Below are positions 10,899-25,800 of a DNA stretch of 64,000 nucleotides, piece by piece. The notes beneath the pieces are model-generated. The model made no database searches. It had not been told where the DNA came from and saw only the letters and a program-made list of their open reading frames with translations. The translations under genes were made by a program, and so were the position numbers. Every line of letters starts with the position of its first letter. Positions within the stretch are counted from its first letter, which is position 1. The stretch comes from Membranipora membranacea (lineage: Eukaryota > Bryozoa > Gymnolaemata > Cheilostomatida > Membraniporidae), in NCBI GenBank assembly GCA_914767715.1, contig OU612067.1, positions 19,349,001-19,413,000 of the forward strand, read 5' to 3'.

Positions 10899-13800
10899 CT
10901 ATAAAGTTATATAAATAGTTATAAGTGTTGTTGGCTATAACTCAATATTGTTATTGCGTGGCTCATAATATTTATGATTTATTATTTATGACCAATAACC
11001 ACACATTAAAATCTTCTGCAATATATAGAAGCCTATTTGATATTGGAGCATACTACATAGGATATGATTGTGACCAGCATGAGAATTAGAACAGTTACGC
11101 ACAAAAGATGATCATGATCATCAAAATTCTAGCTACCTTCCATTTATTATTATATATATAAACATATATAGAAATACAATTTCCAGTATCCTAATAATTC
11201 AATATACATAGATGAAGCCGGAAGTCATGAACAAACCTGTCAAAGGCTCCTCCTCGATCCACTGTAGTCCAGGTACAGCTGACAGCACCTCACCTACATT
11301 CTCAGCCTGTTCATCATCACCACTACCTGCAGTCTGTGGTTCCTCTACTAATGTTAGATTGGATTCGTCAGGTATAGTGCTGGCGAATGTGATCTCAGGT
11401 TCTTCTAATAGACCAGTAGAATGTTCTGTGTCCTGAAATGTAATGACATGAAACCGGTAAGAATGCAGTATAAAGGTATGAATATGAAGGTATTTGCTGA
11501 AGTTATACTTTTTTATTTCCATCTTAAAACTTAACAGTTTGTTGTATTTTCCTTCGCAGCTTTCCTCAGTGGAAACTTAGGGGGACTTATCAAACAATGA
11601 GATAGTTGACAGATCACAAAACTCCAAGCGATTGCCGGGTGATAAAATACAATGCAAGTATTTTACATACACCCTGGTCGGTCTCGACCAGCTTTGTTTG
11701 GATGATGCTAAGACAGGCTATATACACTCTAAGTTTATACAAAAATAGTACATATAGAACAGCACCTGTAATGGTTTTTGAGGAGTACTACTTGAAGGTC
11801 TACTACTGATAGTTATCTTCATAGGAGTAGATTGCGAGATATCAGCATCACCAAGCAACATATCATCTACAAAATAATCATACCTTCTCATGTCATACCA
11901 ACTTATCAAGCCAAAAGGAAGTTAGACCATAGGAATTCGGAATTTGATATAGCTATGTTGTTCAAAACTTGCTCAATCATTTTCCAGGTCTGAAATGATA
12001 CATGATACAGATGACCTTTGATCTCTACTACAGTATGGATAATTAGAGGATAACTGGCAGCTTTTTCCAGGCTATAAAGAGCATTTAGTCAGGAAGCAGC
12101 CCCCACTTTCACTTCTACCAAATGACTGGGGTTTAATTGTGCTTAATGTAAGGAGTTTTTGGAGCTGATCACAATGGTGGCACAATATGCGGCTGTTATT
12201 GACCTTACATGGCCCATAGCTGCGAAAATAATATTTGTGTTTGACTACTCTTACTGTAGTAAAAGCTATTCAATAAGAAGGCCATGTCTCCTCTAAATAT
12301 ACCCCCCCCCCCACCCACCGCAATTTGTCACACTGATCGGCGGTGTTTTGGAGAGCCTAATAGTAATAATAAACACCTACCGACAGAAAATCTAGTCTCT
12401 TCCTGGTCTGCTGCTAATGTTTTCATCGGTGATCCAAGGGAATCTAAAATCATAAAAATATAAATGTTCTGCCATGAGAGGTACAAATGACAATGGTTGA
12501 TTACAATTGACACAGTTTAATTAACAGGATATACCCTCCCTTGGGAAAGGTTTTCATTGAATAAGACAAGCTGATTAAGATGTTTATTTACTGTTATATC
12601 TGTGTGGTGTTACAATGTATATTTTTTGTGCCGCGTGTAATCACTGAATTGGATTCTGCTCGAACGAATCACCATTATCTCATAGACTAGAACATTGTAA
12701 GTCTGATGTTGACAGTTTGTCCCTAGCAGTCAACTACGACCCCAAATGAAGATTTTTCATCTAATTTTGGGTCAGCTGCGCCAAAAAATATTGCAGTGTT
12801 TTCAAAATTGCAAACAGAAAAAAAAGGGTTAAGGTCAATGCTACAATGGACGTGTGACTTTACCAAGTCCTTGAGTCTGTCAGAAGAACATATACTGTCC
12901 CAGATAAGGAATCAGCAGGTGTAGTATTCATTACATAGACGCAGAGTGTTTGATCTTACAAGCAGTGAGTATGTACACTCACAAAACGAATGCACGCACA
13001 CACAGAACATGCATACGCACAAAACGTACACACACACATCCAGAATGTATGTACATACACGCACAGAATGTACATACATACGGACGGAACATACACACAC
13101 AGAACATACACACACACAAAACATACACACACACAGAACATACACACACACAGAACACACAGAACATACACACACACACAGAACATACACACACACAGAA
13201 CATACACACACACAGAACGTACTTACACACAGAACATACACACACACAGAACATACACACATACAGAACGTATGTACAAACAGAACATACACATACAAAA
13301 TGTACATACACACCGAACATACACACAAAATGTACTTACACATAGAACTTACACACACACACACACACACCGAATGTACACACACAGAACGCACACACCC
13401 AGAACGTACACACACACAGAACGTACACACCCAGAATGTACATACACACACACAGAACATACACACACAGAACGTACACACACACAGACCGTACACACAC
13501 ACAGAGCGTACTATAACAGAACTTACATACACAGAATGTCCTTACCAACAGAACATACACACACAGAGAGCGTACACACACACAGAACGTACGTACACAC
13601 ACCCACTGACCTGCAGTAGATGAAGTATCTGATTGTCCAGCGCTGACAGTGTGTGGACTTTTCTCTGATTGTACTAAACTCTGTACTCCTACACTCTGAT
13701 CGGTTACTGAAAAAGTATGGTGTGTGTGTGAACAGGACGACTAAACCACGAGGGAATGAAGCTGAGCAAGGGTATGAAAAATCAATGAAAAAGTGAAAAA

Positions 13801-16800
13801 TGAATCGAAACCATAGTTTGATTTCAGTGAATAATCTTTTGAGAACCAAAAAAACATGACCATATTTTACCTTAGATCAAGTTTGATCCATTTTGCCAGC
13901 ATTGGAGTCGCCCCCCCCTCTACTGACACGCCGAAGGGCAACTCCAATGCAGGCAAAATGGATCAAAATATTATTCACCTCACTTCATGAACCAACGAGT
14001 AAATAATTCAAGTCAAGTTTCAACTTACGACTACTGGCTTAGGTAAGTATCACTTAACTGGGGTAATTTTACCTTGGGTTAGTTCTCCTGCTCGGCTGGG
14101 TGTGGAGCTCTGTTCTGATAGCTGTGACACACTGTGACCTTGACCTGGTTTTTCGCCTTGACCTTCACAATGACTGGACACATTATCATCACTGCTTATA
14201 GTCTGTAATATGTCTTCTATGTTCTGAATAGTTTGGGAGTTTTCAGTTTCTGTTGATGAAGAGATCTCAGCTCTTGGTGTTTTAGACTGGTTTGAACCTT
14301 AAATAGACAAGGATACTAACCATGGAGCAGATCAAATCATGAGTTGATAGTTTTATTTGGATGCGTAAAGGGCCAGAACGCAAAACTTTATCATGTTGCG
14401 TAATCAACACTCCAGTTGTGGAAAGCCACATAATCCTGAAACTAGGAGGTCAGTATCAATCGTTAATAACCCTCAAAGCGTTTTGGTGTAGATTGCCATT
14501 TTCACTGTCGACATTAGCATCAAGTTGTTTTGATCAAAAAATTTCCTGCAATTTTGATTACTACATGAACTTGAATTTTACATTGATGTATGCTATAGAG
14601 TGATATTCTTGTACAAAATAGACAACAGCTACACACTCATCAGTAGCAGAAAAAATATAATTCATTCTACCCTCACCACTGCTCTGATCCGCTGCAGATT
14701 GCCTCTCATCAGATGATGGCATCTTCCCAGCCTCTGCAGAGGGGGAGGTAAACTCTTCAGCTAAATGCTCAGGTACAGATACAGGTACTCCTCTCCACTG
14801 GTGACTGATGTGTCGCATCTGTCGTGTCAGAGTGTCACCACTAGGTGTCGACTCCTGACTGTCGGTACTATAGGAAGGAGCCGCCGCAGGAACAACAAAG
14901 TCATCTAAATGGGATATAACCAGAGTAATGAAAGTTCTGTACTTTATTAACATTCACGGTAATATTTTGGCTGGGAGGACTTAATTTTTGTATTATGTAT
15001 TATTCTGCATTAGATTATCTTTTGTCCAACATACTAGAATCAAGCTCACACCATACTATTCTGTATATTCCCAATGGTTTGGTGCTTAAAAAGCTCACAT
15101 GATGATGAAAAGGGTAAAATTGTTTAACCAGACCTGCTGAATCTGAAGAGTAGAGATCTAGTATAGTAGGGCTCTGCTGATTGGCAATCAATCCCTGTGA
15201 TGTCGTACCTCCGTCAAGCGTTGTCAACTTTTCCTGTTCCAGAAATCTGTGAATGGGAGCAAAATAATAACCACTTAGAGATAGCAACGATGAAGGCTTC
15301 AGTGTTGGATTGATGGTAACAGCAAAAAAAGGATCAAAGGTACTCAAGTAGTGAGTAGGCTTTATTTTTCCTCCAATTATCTGAGATAGATGTACTGGAG
15401 CTAAAACAGGAAAAAATCCATTAGAAATGGAAATAACACACAATAGATTAGAATTTAATAAAGTTTGCTGCACAAAATCATTCGAACACAACCTTAACGC
15501 CACACCGCATGCAGCACTCACTTTTGTCTATCTGCTCTCCTAGATTCGAGCTGCTGCAGTAACTGATTTAGTACTCTGATTCTCTCCCCATCTGGACTAT
15601 TAGTTTCTACATCCGCTCCTGTATGCTCAACATCACCAGGGGTGGATATGATAGGGGCAGCACTTGTCATGAGAGTGGTGAAGCCGGACAAAGGAGGAGT
15701 TGGGGAATCTGATGATGTCACTGATTGTACCTGGTTACAGTGAATATAAAACACAAATAAAATTGAGCATCTTAATCGATGAACCGCAATCAAATAAACA
15801 TGGCCACCCTGCAGTAGCCTTGTCACATGGGCGCATAAAACAAAAAACAACCACATGACAAGGCTAATACTACAGTATATGAGGGAATTATACACTGAGA
15901 GCCAATTATTACAAATTGACCTCAATGACATAGTGCTCAAAGGATGTTGAATTTTGGGATTGAAGACAAAAAACATATGTTGATATTCGGAATAGTCGCC
16001 GATTTAAATTATACAGCCCCTCCATTAATTAGATATTATGTCTCATAATGGAATAAACAATGTTTTAATTCATTACCTTTGATGAAGCTCGCTGTGGATC
16101 ACAATCATCAGCGCTTGTTGATGTGCTAGATAAGTGGGTATCACTATTAGGCTGAGGACCCCTGATTGGCTGATGGTAATAGTGTTGATTTGTGATTGGC
16201 TCATTTGCAAAGTCTGTGATTGTGATTGGTGGAACATCCATAGATGAGACAGAAATCGAGCTCTGCTCAGCCAGAGATCTGCCAAAAAAAGTTCTGCAAA
16301 ATATTGATTTATGGTTCTCTTGCTAAGCCTGGTTCTAAAATTTACAAATGGGTCTAAATTCGCATGTAAAGAGTCAAGATTAAAGTAATCGTCAAAGCAC
16401 TTAGCATACCTGCTATATTCCTTTCCTCTTGCGTTGGAATTCATGTTCATACTTGGGTACAAAGTCTCATCAAACGTGGAGATGTGAGTAGGCGTGTCCA
16501 CTTCCTGTATCACACTGAGCTCATGGAAGTCAAGGTCATCCACTCCAGCCATGGCTGTCACTGGTGGCCGTAGTGGTATATCTCCTAAGACAAAAATGGA
16601 ATAAAAGCTTATTTTGCAGCTAGTTCCATAGGATTCAAGGTGTTTGTACTGATTGGCTGTAGGGAGGGAGAGAGCCAACCTGAGGTCCGAAGGTAATTTT
16701 CTGAAAATATCAGTCTATTAATACATATTGAATGTAAAAGTAATTTTTTCCACTTTTACAATCGCATCTCAATAGGTACTTGCAGTGACCTGGATTAGCG

Positions 16801-19800
16801 TTGAAAACTAAGCAATATGTATTCAAAACGAACAATATGGTGTTGTTCAGGATGCTGCCTACATGATCACCATGTAATATCCCCTTCATTACATGGTAGA
16901 AATATTTACATCCGCTCAAATGGTACAGTACTGACATTGAAGATAATGAATGTGATATTTTGAGATAGTTTATAATTGGACTCACTACTTGGAGTACTTT
17001 GTCCTGACTGCTCCTCATCTAACTCTATACCCAGACTATGTAACGTATGTCTCAGACTATTCTGTGTATCGAGTAATTCTCTCTGAGATGTCGAGGGAGA
17101 CAATAACTTTCTTTTCTGGTCCTGAATATCAGCCAGCTGTCGCCTCAGCTCTTCCTGTCTCCTTAAACAACAAACAGCCAGTTGTAGGAAAAGACAAATC
17201 TCAACACAATATTCTCTGATAAGTAGAGTCAACAACTTAGATAGGGAGTCAACTTAGAAAGTCTACAATATGTTAGAAAGAGAGCTTGGACATGCAAGTC
17301 TTATATTATATGGACTGACTAACAAGCTGGAACTACATACCATCATGAGCATACAGAACCAGGATAGGGTCACTAACTTGTTAAATTCTTGTTGTTTAGC
17401 CATCATCTGCTGATGAAGTGGAGACCATTCAGAATCTATTTCATCCTGAGGTACAGAAGCACTAGACTGAGGAACTGCAGAAGTAGGCTCGGTTAGATGT
17501 ATGCCGCTCCTAACTGGTGAGGTGTCAGATGGACCAGAGGCTAAGGCTTCTGCCCAAGTCAATCCGCTTCCAGCAGACTTTGCGCTATGATAAAAAGAAA
17601 GGCTAACAATAAAATCACATGTTCAGCAATGTTACTCTATACAGTAAAGCTACTCGTGATTAGCCATGTTATTTTATAGTGGTCTGAGAAAAGGGCACTA
17701 AACATAAGAAACAGTTGAGGAATTCGGTATTTTTATCAGATTCAGATCCATCTTACCAAAAAAAACCATCAACATTTTGTAACAAAGACCATTGTGAAAA
17801 GCAGAACTCTGAATTGTGAACAAAGTTCTAGAAACAGCATCACTGCTTAACTAGAGTGCTCAAAGTCTGCTGTGGTTGACATCTGGATGCCACAGCTAGC
17901 AATCCACGCTAAGTTCTAGCACTAAAACTACTGGATAACACAGGATTGTAGGAAAATTGACTGCAGGACACACAGACATTAAAACTCAACTTACTCTGTT
18001 TCTTTAGCAATGAATCTCCTTGTGACAGCGTGAAGTAATCTCTCTCTTTCATCTATAGACATGTAGGTAGGTTTTGATTGGCTGGAGGCTGATGATCGTG
18101 CTGGCTGAGCTTCTTGGGGATGGATATCAGACCTCGATTGATTATCAGCATTGTTGGAGATGTTCGGTCGGACAAAACGATCCAATTTTACAGACGACAT
18201 CATATCCTGTAATCTTTCTAACCTTCTAGAATGTTCCTGTAGCTCTGATTGTAGCGCTGATGGCTCCTTAGGACCTATGAGTAGAGATATAACCCGGTCA
18301 TAATCACATTATCAGGAGGCTAGACTCTCTCATTTTTAGGGCAGAAGGTAATGTTTATCATTACATCTTGCAGGGCAGCTCAAATTATAATATTAATGTT
18401 TTATTTTATAATTATTATCAAAAATTAGTATTATTATTACAATATTATTATCATTTTACAGCGTAGTCGAGGTTACCTCCACAGATTTAATTTTAGGTAC
18501 TGCATTTTAGGGCAGTGTCACTTTTAAATTGTAACAATGGTTTCCAGTTCACAGCCAGTCAGGAGTAAAACTTTATTTGATGACATTGACTCAAATTGAC
18601 TCTTTGCTTGAAACTTTGATATTATTGGCACAAACATTTATCACGTATGAAAGACAGTATACTATTTGGAAATCAGGGAGGATGATAACATTCCATGCCA
18701 GAATGTTTTAGACGAAAAGGAGCGCTAGTTCAGAGTGTATCTGTATGGTAAGTCTTGTAACATTCGGTCATATCAGCTTGTTCAGAAAACTGTACAACTA
18801 CTCAGTTTATTGTCGTGCAGTGTTCTCGGTCCTGCTCTGGTTTGCCATATATGTAACAATGTGAACTAAGACGGAAGTAATTGAAAGCAAACATGTCAAC
18901 AAGCATGGAAAGGTAACTCACATCAGAGGCAACTCCTAATGCTTACATTTAAGACCACAATAATAAACCTATTACATGAACATACAACTACACCAAGTTA
19001 GAACATAAAAGTTATTATTGCCACTGGCGACAGTCTCTGTTGTATTTATCCTCAAACTTCTGTTCTCCTTGTATGAGGGTAAGTAAGCTCACATGTCTAA
19101 CTTACTTAACAATATCTCTGTACTACAAACTAAGATGTTCATTTTTGGTGGTCTAGAGGCTCATGAGTCCATGAGTGACTCATTTGGGATTGTTGCATGT
19201 TGCAGATCTAACAAAATATTCGATTTATATACTTGGATGTCCATGTACAGCAGTCGAAAAGCTCAGAGTTACCATACTCTGGATTATGTTACAGAATGAA
19301 AATAATCTGAGATGGCATACAACATTGCGTTAAGATGCTCCTAGAGCTTTTAAAAAATCAGAAACGAAGTGACTATTGGCAATGCATTCAACACTTCCGA
19401 TTTCTATTCCACTTTTACTCTTTTTTTTTGGTACTTTTTCTGTCACTACACAACAAATGATCAAATATGACCATAATGTAGATTTCTTAGAGACAAAAAA
19501 AAATAGTACACCAGGATTGATGTGAACTTGAATTTTGTTATGTTTATTTCAGAAAAAAAAGAACATAAGAGACAAGTAAATGTATGTAAGGGGATGATAG
19601 TCGGCGTCAAAGAGGGAGAAAAAGTGAAACAGATTAATCTCACTAATATAAATAAGGAAAGAGACATGGAGATAACAACACTGAAGTGGTGAGTTCTGTG
19701 TGCGCCTATCAATAATACCAATTTAAGATGATCCATGAAATATTCAATAGAACTCATATTGATGTTTTATAGTTTTTAAATCAGATAACTTTTAGCCACA

Positions 19801-22800
19801 TTTATACTCTGAAATTAAAAGGACCACAATTATTACCACATAGCGACTGACTCTCATGTACAAACACAGTCTGGTTTTGGGACATAGTTTACATTTATTG
19901 TTCTTTTGTTTTTTTTTACTGCATGCAGGGCTTTTCCATTGTTGTATAATTTGAGAAGACATACAGTTCTATATACAGATTAATGGTAACTAAGCCATCT
20001 AATAAAGTATACTTGTACCTTATATTACTTTTCACTTGAACAGAAATTTTCATTGCAGAAAGAAGATGGATGGACTAGAAGAAATATCAGAGGAGTAAGT
20101 TCACAATCAACAACCATTTCAAGGGCAGTTATTACCATATTACCCTTATTTCAGTTATCAAAAGTAATGGAAGTTGCCTTGTTTATATTCAATGGGGAGA
20201 TAACTTTCAAGTCCGGAATCCCATTCAGTTATTTCCATCAGGGAGAATTCTCCCTGTTTCCATATACTTATTATGAAGTGTTTGATTTTTTGATAGAAAT
20301 AAAAAAGGAAAAATCTGATATAAATCATATCTGCCCTCATTCTAAAGCCTCAACTGATGCTTCAGTGTGATTTGGTTGCTTTACCAACAACAGTGATGCA
20401 AAACATGTACATGACCATTACAAGACATGCTAAGGAGATCGGTGAAATGAGCAGATGCTATCACGACATGACTAAGCTAACAAGACTAGGATGGAGTTTG
20501 GTTGGTTTCTAATGTAACTGGCACACGGTGGGCTGCATAAAGAGACACACATACTGCAACATGACATATTTTAATGCTTTGAATAAAGAAAGATCTATAT
20601 ACTAACTAGTTTACTTATTCGCCTGGTTTAACAAAAAGTCATAATTTTTCCAAATCATTGCAGATAAAAATAGGATCGACAGAGATGGCAGTAAGCAGGA
20701 TTAAAGAGAAAGTGAAAGATTTAGTGAAACAGCAGACAAATACAGAGGTAGAGGTAAGTCATCAACTCCCGATATTTGACAGAACGTGACTGATTGAAAT
20801 AAAGGGATGAACATTTATCCTAACCTTATGAGTTGCCTCCTTTTCTAAATTTCCATATCTTGTCGTTGAGGACAACAGGGACTCGTAGGTACAATAAATT
20901 ATTTTTATTTTGATGCAAAGTTTGATAAAAAGAAACAACGGTAGCGGGCACTGAAGAATCGAAGAAGGAGGAAGAGGTGACCGGGGATGGAGCCAGATGT
21001 AAGGAAGGAGATTAAAAGTAAAGCAAGGTACTGTACTGTACCAAATTCATGTTTATGGTTGAGGCTGATAATGATGGTAACACAAACTGTCTTAATTGTC
21101 TTGCTGTTACCTTTAAGAGGCAAATAAGACAATTTTTACTTCCAAAAGAATCACATAAGAAAATACTTTCAATGCCTTTAAAAAGATAAAACTGGCTCAT
21201 CAAATGACCTTCATAACAGAGGATTTTATGGCAGTCTCAGGCATTAAAAAAAGGCAAAGATTTCAACATTTTGTAGTTCAGGTACCTCAATTCAGGTAAA
21301 CTATTTTACAAAAAAAAGAGTAGCCGGTTAGGGTGGACAACAATCCCTTCACGAGCATCAGGCGGGGCATGTTGAATAGGACGGTCATATACTGGTTAAA
21401 AAAGAAATAAAAAATAAGATCCCTTGGCTTCCATGCAACTATCTTTGTTAGCTTGGAATCCAATATACACACTTGCTGGTACCCGTTATGAAACCAATAA
21501 GACAATGTTTGAAATTAATTTTTCAACTCCAACAGCTTAAAAAAGATAAGATTGGCTGATCAAGTGAACCTCATAACAAAGGGATTTATTGAAGTCCCAG
21601 GGAGTCAGAACAGTTCTAGGATTCAACATCTTGGAGTTAAAGTACCTCGATCTGGATAGATTTTGCCACCAAATGAATCTACCGCTTTATCATTAGTCAA
21701 AAAATCTTTGAATTCTTCCCACGCGATGCCTCAAAAAAGATAGGATGGACTGATCAACAGTGACCAAGTACTGGAAATGTTTTTTTCAGACTTGCAGCAT
21801 TACATCCGGTCCTTACAGGACCGGGGACTTAGAATGACACACAAGGGCTGCCTGACAACATCGACTAGTTATTCACCAGAATGGTATGTTACAAAGGAAG
21901 TGACTCAGGACCACCGGTAGCAGCAGAGGGTGGAAATAGAAGGCACTGTGAAGATAATATCTAATGACTGGCGTAAAGGGACTGTGGAGAAAGAAGTTGT
22001 AGTGAATACAGGTATAGGTAATTTGGTTATTGGTTATAAATTTCCTGATGAATAGATTATATTGCAGTCTCAAGCCTGCAAAAGCATTTCAAATTTGATG
22101 AACTAGGCTGTAGGATCAAATACTGGCTTCACAGATTGAAAAGTACAGGTCCCGTCTAATGACGAACAGACAGACGAGGGAGAACTTAAGTCTGCAGTTG
22201 ACTCAGTACTGCAGTCAGCAGTAATGTATTGTGTCAGCAATATTTTTGAATTCAATTTTTAGACCTCCTGCTCGATATAAAATGTATCCAATACCTAATA
22301 TTTGTTAAAGGGCTTTACATGCACCATAGAGCTGAGGAAATAAAATAATTGAGTCTACAGAAAGGCATTTTATATTTTATTCTATTTAGGACAATTGCTG
22401 TCTTTTTTCTTGCATGCTTTCAACATAACATTTATTCCTAATTAAAACTGGTATTTACAGATAGAAAATGGAAAGAGTGGACAAAAGGTTGGTGAAGAAC
22501 GGAGAGATGTCACCAGTTTGGAGACTCCAGCGGATGAGATGCACAAGCCACGTAAACAAATCTCAAGTGTAGAATTTGCGTTCACCATCAAAGTTTAACA
22601 TTGGGGGAGAATATTATGGTAGCTACATCTCACCGCAATGATTGTCTGAAATATACTAATCGAAGTACGAAGAACTGACGAACATGCTAGAGTAAATGAC
22701 AGGGATGACAACTCCAACGACCAGGTCAGGGGATTACAGCTCCATTACGACAGGTGAGATCACCGTAAGTATTCATACATTATAAAAATAATTGTGAATA

Positions 22801-25800
22801 ACCAGTACATTGTCTCCACCATGAACATATTATTATTATTATTCTTCTTCTTATATTATTATTATTATTATTATTACACCTTTGATATATCTTAACTTTA
22901 TCTTTATAAGTTGCTACATGTTTATGGGCTTGACATACTGAAGAGGCTCACACAGTGGAATTGTGTTATCAGAGAAATCCAGTAAAATGCGCTCTAGGGA
23001 TTTCTCTAAAACATAATAAATTACTTACATGGTTGTGAATGGATGAATGCTCAGCCTGTACAGAAAGTGATGTGATATTATAATCATACAGATGCGATGT
23101 TTTGAGGAATTCGGATAGATATAGGAGTTATATACTGATGGCAGAGCAACATATGGTGGAAAGAGTGGAAAGAGTAGGGAGCAAAAAGAAGGGTGAAGAC
23201 ACACTGAACTCAACTGGTCACCAAATGATGATAAGCTTCGTTTTCATTTCCTAAGATTTAGCTCTCTAAAGAGTTATGATAATGGTCACTTGATGAATCG
23301 TATAACAATAAGACATAGCAATGCTAGACGAACCCTAAAAAAGGTCATCACTGTAAAATTACGTTCTTTATTCAACTTTTACTTCGGATCAAGTTGAGGC
23401 TATTGGGTGTGAGCTGGTCGGGAGGAAGAAGAGAAAAAGATTGAGAGATACTTTAATTATGTGCTATAAACTAGACACTTACTGTGGTGGACAAGGACCG
23501 ATTACTGCCTAGGTATCGCCCTGTATACGAAAACTTGAACAGTCGATTTATAATGTAACCTACCTCTAGAAGCCGTGCCTTCAAAGGTTCCATCCTGAGT
23601 TTTCTTTCTATTCTCTGAACTGTGACTATCTAGCGGAGCTCTCATCAGCCTTTCTCTCTCCTCAACGGACACAAAAATGTTTCCCTCAGTGCCTCTAGTT
23701 AGAGGTGGGATCTCAGGCGGTGTAGCCTCAGTCCTCATGTATTTAACTGTAGGGAAGGGCTGTCCATGCAATGTATCTCCATCATACTCGTCTGCAAACA
23801 GAATATAAATTTGTTGAACTTTTATGTCAAATAACGTCACAGATGTGAGAAATACTTGACTAACACACATTCAAACTACCTCGATGCTCAGTCCAGTATT
23901 CCTCACATCTGGAATGATTTTTGAGCTCTCACACATCAAAATAACCTGGTGACAGAACAGCAAAAATAAATAAATTTCCACGCCAAGTAGACAGAGGGTA
24001 TTTCTTAGTTATCAAAAAGATAAATTCAGGATAAATTCTACTATTTGAGCATGAACCTCTGGAGAACTCGGGTGCAGACATTCTTGACGGTATTTCTCCT
24101 CTTGCTAGCATCTCTCTATCTGTGACTGTCACATATCCTGTTGGGCGTGGCCTATCAATCACATGGTCATCTCCTGCAGTCACATGACCAGCACCAGGCT
24201 CCGCCCTATAGTTAGGTGGTACAAAGTACATGTTTTGTCGCGCCTCAGCGACCTGTGACTGGTTAGCCATCTGATTGGATGGCTCCTGCTCGAGTCTGAT
24301 TGGTCGATGAGACTGTTGAAGACAACTTTGGTCAGCAGTATTTTCTAGTCTGCTGTCCATCTCATAACCTTTGAATAAGAGTTCATGGATATAGAAAATG
24401 CACTCTGTTACAATTTGAAAATCAGTAACAGGTACTTTGATCTCATTGGCCTATTAGCCTAAATCATGCTGACTCTCATAATGATAGACATGACTCATGT
24501 CTATGCTCCTATTGTTGTTAGTACCAGGTTTGAGGGCTACGTCAGCATTGACGGACTCGAAACTTTATTCCAATATATCTCATATTATATGTTTGAATAT
24601 TTAGTTTTCAGTTCTGTCACTGGTTGGTTATTTTGTATGTCACGTCAATTTTCACAAATTGAAAAGATCTTTATCCAAGTTTTGAGAAATCGTTCCCATG
24701 TTACTGTGAGCCACAAATAGGGAAATCAGTTTCTTATAAACAAAATACAGGATGAGGGTTTCCATAGACTTATTAATACTATTAAGTCAATGGGGTCTTT
24801 CCATCATGTTACCCTCTTCGGTCACAGTTCATAAAATCCTGTGTCACTGCTCATATTTTTGTTTCGAAATACAGCAAAAAAATCAAATCGATGCAGTCTA
24901 CACTGTGTGCCAAATGGCCTGATACTATGGTTTTTTTGTCTCACCTCTCTCAGAGCTGGTGATCTGGTTTAGTTTATGTTTGATACTCTCACCAAGTGAT
25001 GATTTCTGTCTCAGATACCAGTCCCATGTTGATTCTCCTGGTCTTCTAGCTTGAGTATCAGCGGATCTCGCCGACCTACCAATAACAAGTTAAATTTTCT
25101 TGAACAAAATTTCAATAACTATCAGCAGTTTTGAGTTCGAATTGAAATCACAGCTCTGGACTCAATGAAATGAAAGGCTTGAGTTTAAAAATATCCAACA
25201 TTTATCAAAATATCCGAAAGTTTAAGATCAGAAATCACCTGTCCAGAGATAAAGAGTCTCGGTTAGCAGGACAATCGACATGTGGTACAGTACTGTCTGT
25301 TAGATCATAAGTCTCCGCCTCCAGACTCTCCTGATTGATCAGTTTTCTCTCTAATCTATCAGCTAGCTGCTCCTCTTTGTCTAGTAACGATTTCTCCGAC
25401 TGTCAACAACAAAAGGTTTATGAGTATAATAAGATGGCACAGAAGCAGGCATCTCAGGAATTTAGCTCTTCCGTCAAATACATAAAAAGAAAAAAGCGTC
25501 TTATGAATCACCACCCTCTGCAGGAGGAGTAAAATTTATCAAAATTGTTTGTCATTTTTGCGACCTGTGGAATGTCAATTCAAATGAAAGAGTTGAAAAA
25601 CCTAATAATGTGCTCCAATGCAAATTATTCTGCTGGCAAAAACAATCTGTTGAAGCGTTCATTGGGAGTTATCTCCCTTGATGATAGGCAGCATCCCCCT
25701 GCTGCTCTACAGTGTCTCAGGACTAATCTGTATACCGACGGACGTTTATATATAGATTACCTTGAGAGTTTGCAGTTCACCGATCTGTGTCTCCAATGAT

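Larger units (their letters stand above)
519..24823. repeat. Unit A of a two-copy direct duplication (part matched in window)
   Basis: Sequence from about 519 onward aligns with 38396-64000 through exons, introns and intergenic DNA. The offset is 37,879 at the first ATG, about 40,105 at the Roc exon, 40,119 near CEP295 exon 28 and 39,177 at CEP295 exon 14. The shifts are explained by different LRR-exon numbers and by indels. Examples are an A-only stretch near 19718-20512, a B-only stretch near 61109-61270 containing a poly-G run, and an A-only stretch near 22960-23395. The same genes are intact in both copies. Confidence 0.9.

Noticed and set aside
10709-10918. Plus-strand frame resembling a small membrane protein
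   Set aside because: Antisense to CEP295 exon 29, part of the ALMS-motif region.
11212-11436. Plus-strand open frame of 74 codons, identical in both units
   Set aside because: It is antisense to CEP295 exon 28, which has proper splice borders and phase; conservation is explained by the exon.
12912-13623. Long open frames on both strands rich in His-Thr or Cys-Val
   Set aside because: They are translations of the CA-rich minisatellite, open in several frames on both strands, and lie inside a CEP295 intron.
14361-14603. 80-codon plus-strand frame
   Set aside because: Lies in a CEP295 intron, is changed in length and start in unit B, and has no recognisable domain.
20905-21505. Minus-strand frames of 60-75 codons in CEP295 intron 15
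   Set aside because: No splice fit with CEP295 phases on either side, which join directly between exons 15 and 16; not conserved in frame in unit B.
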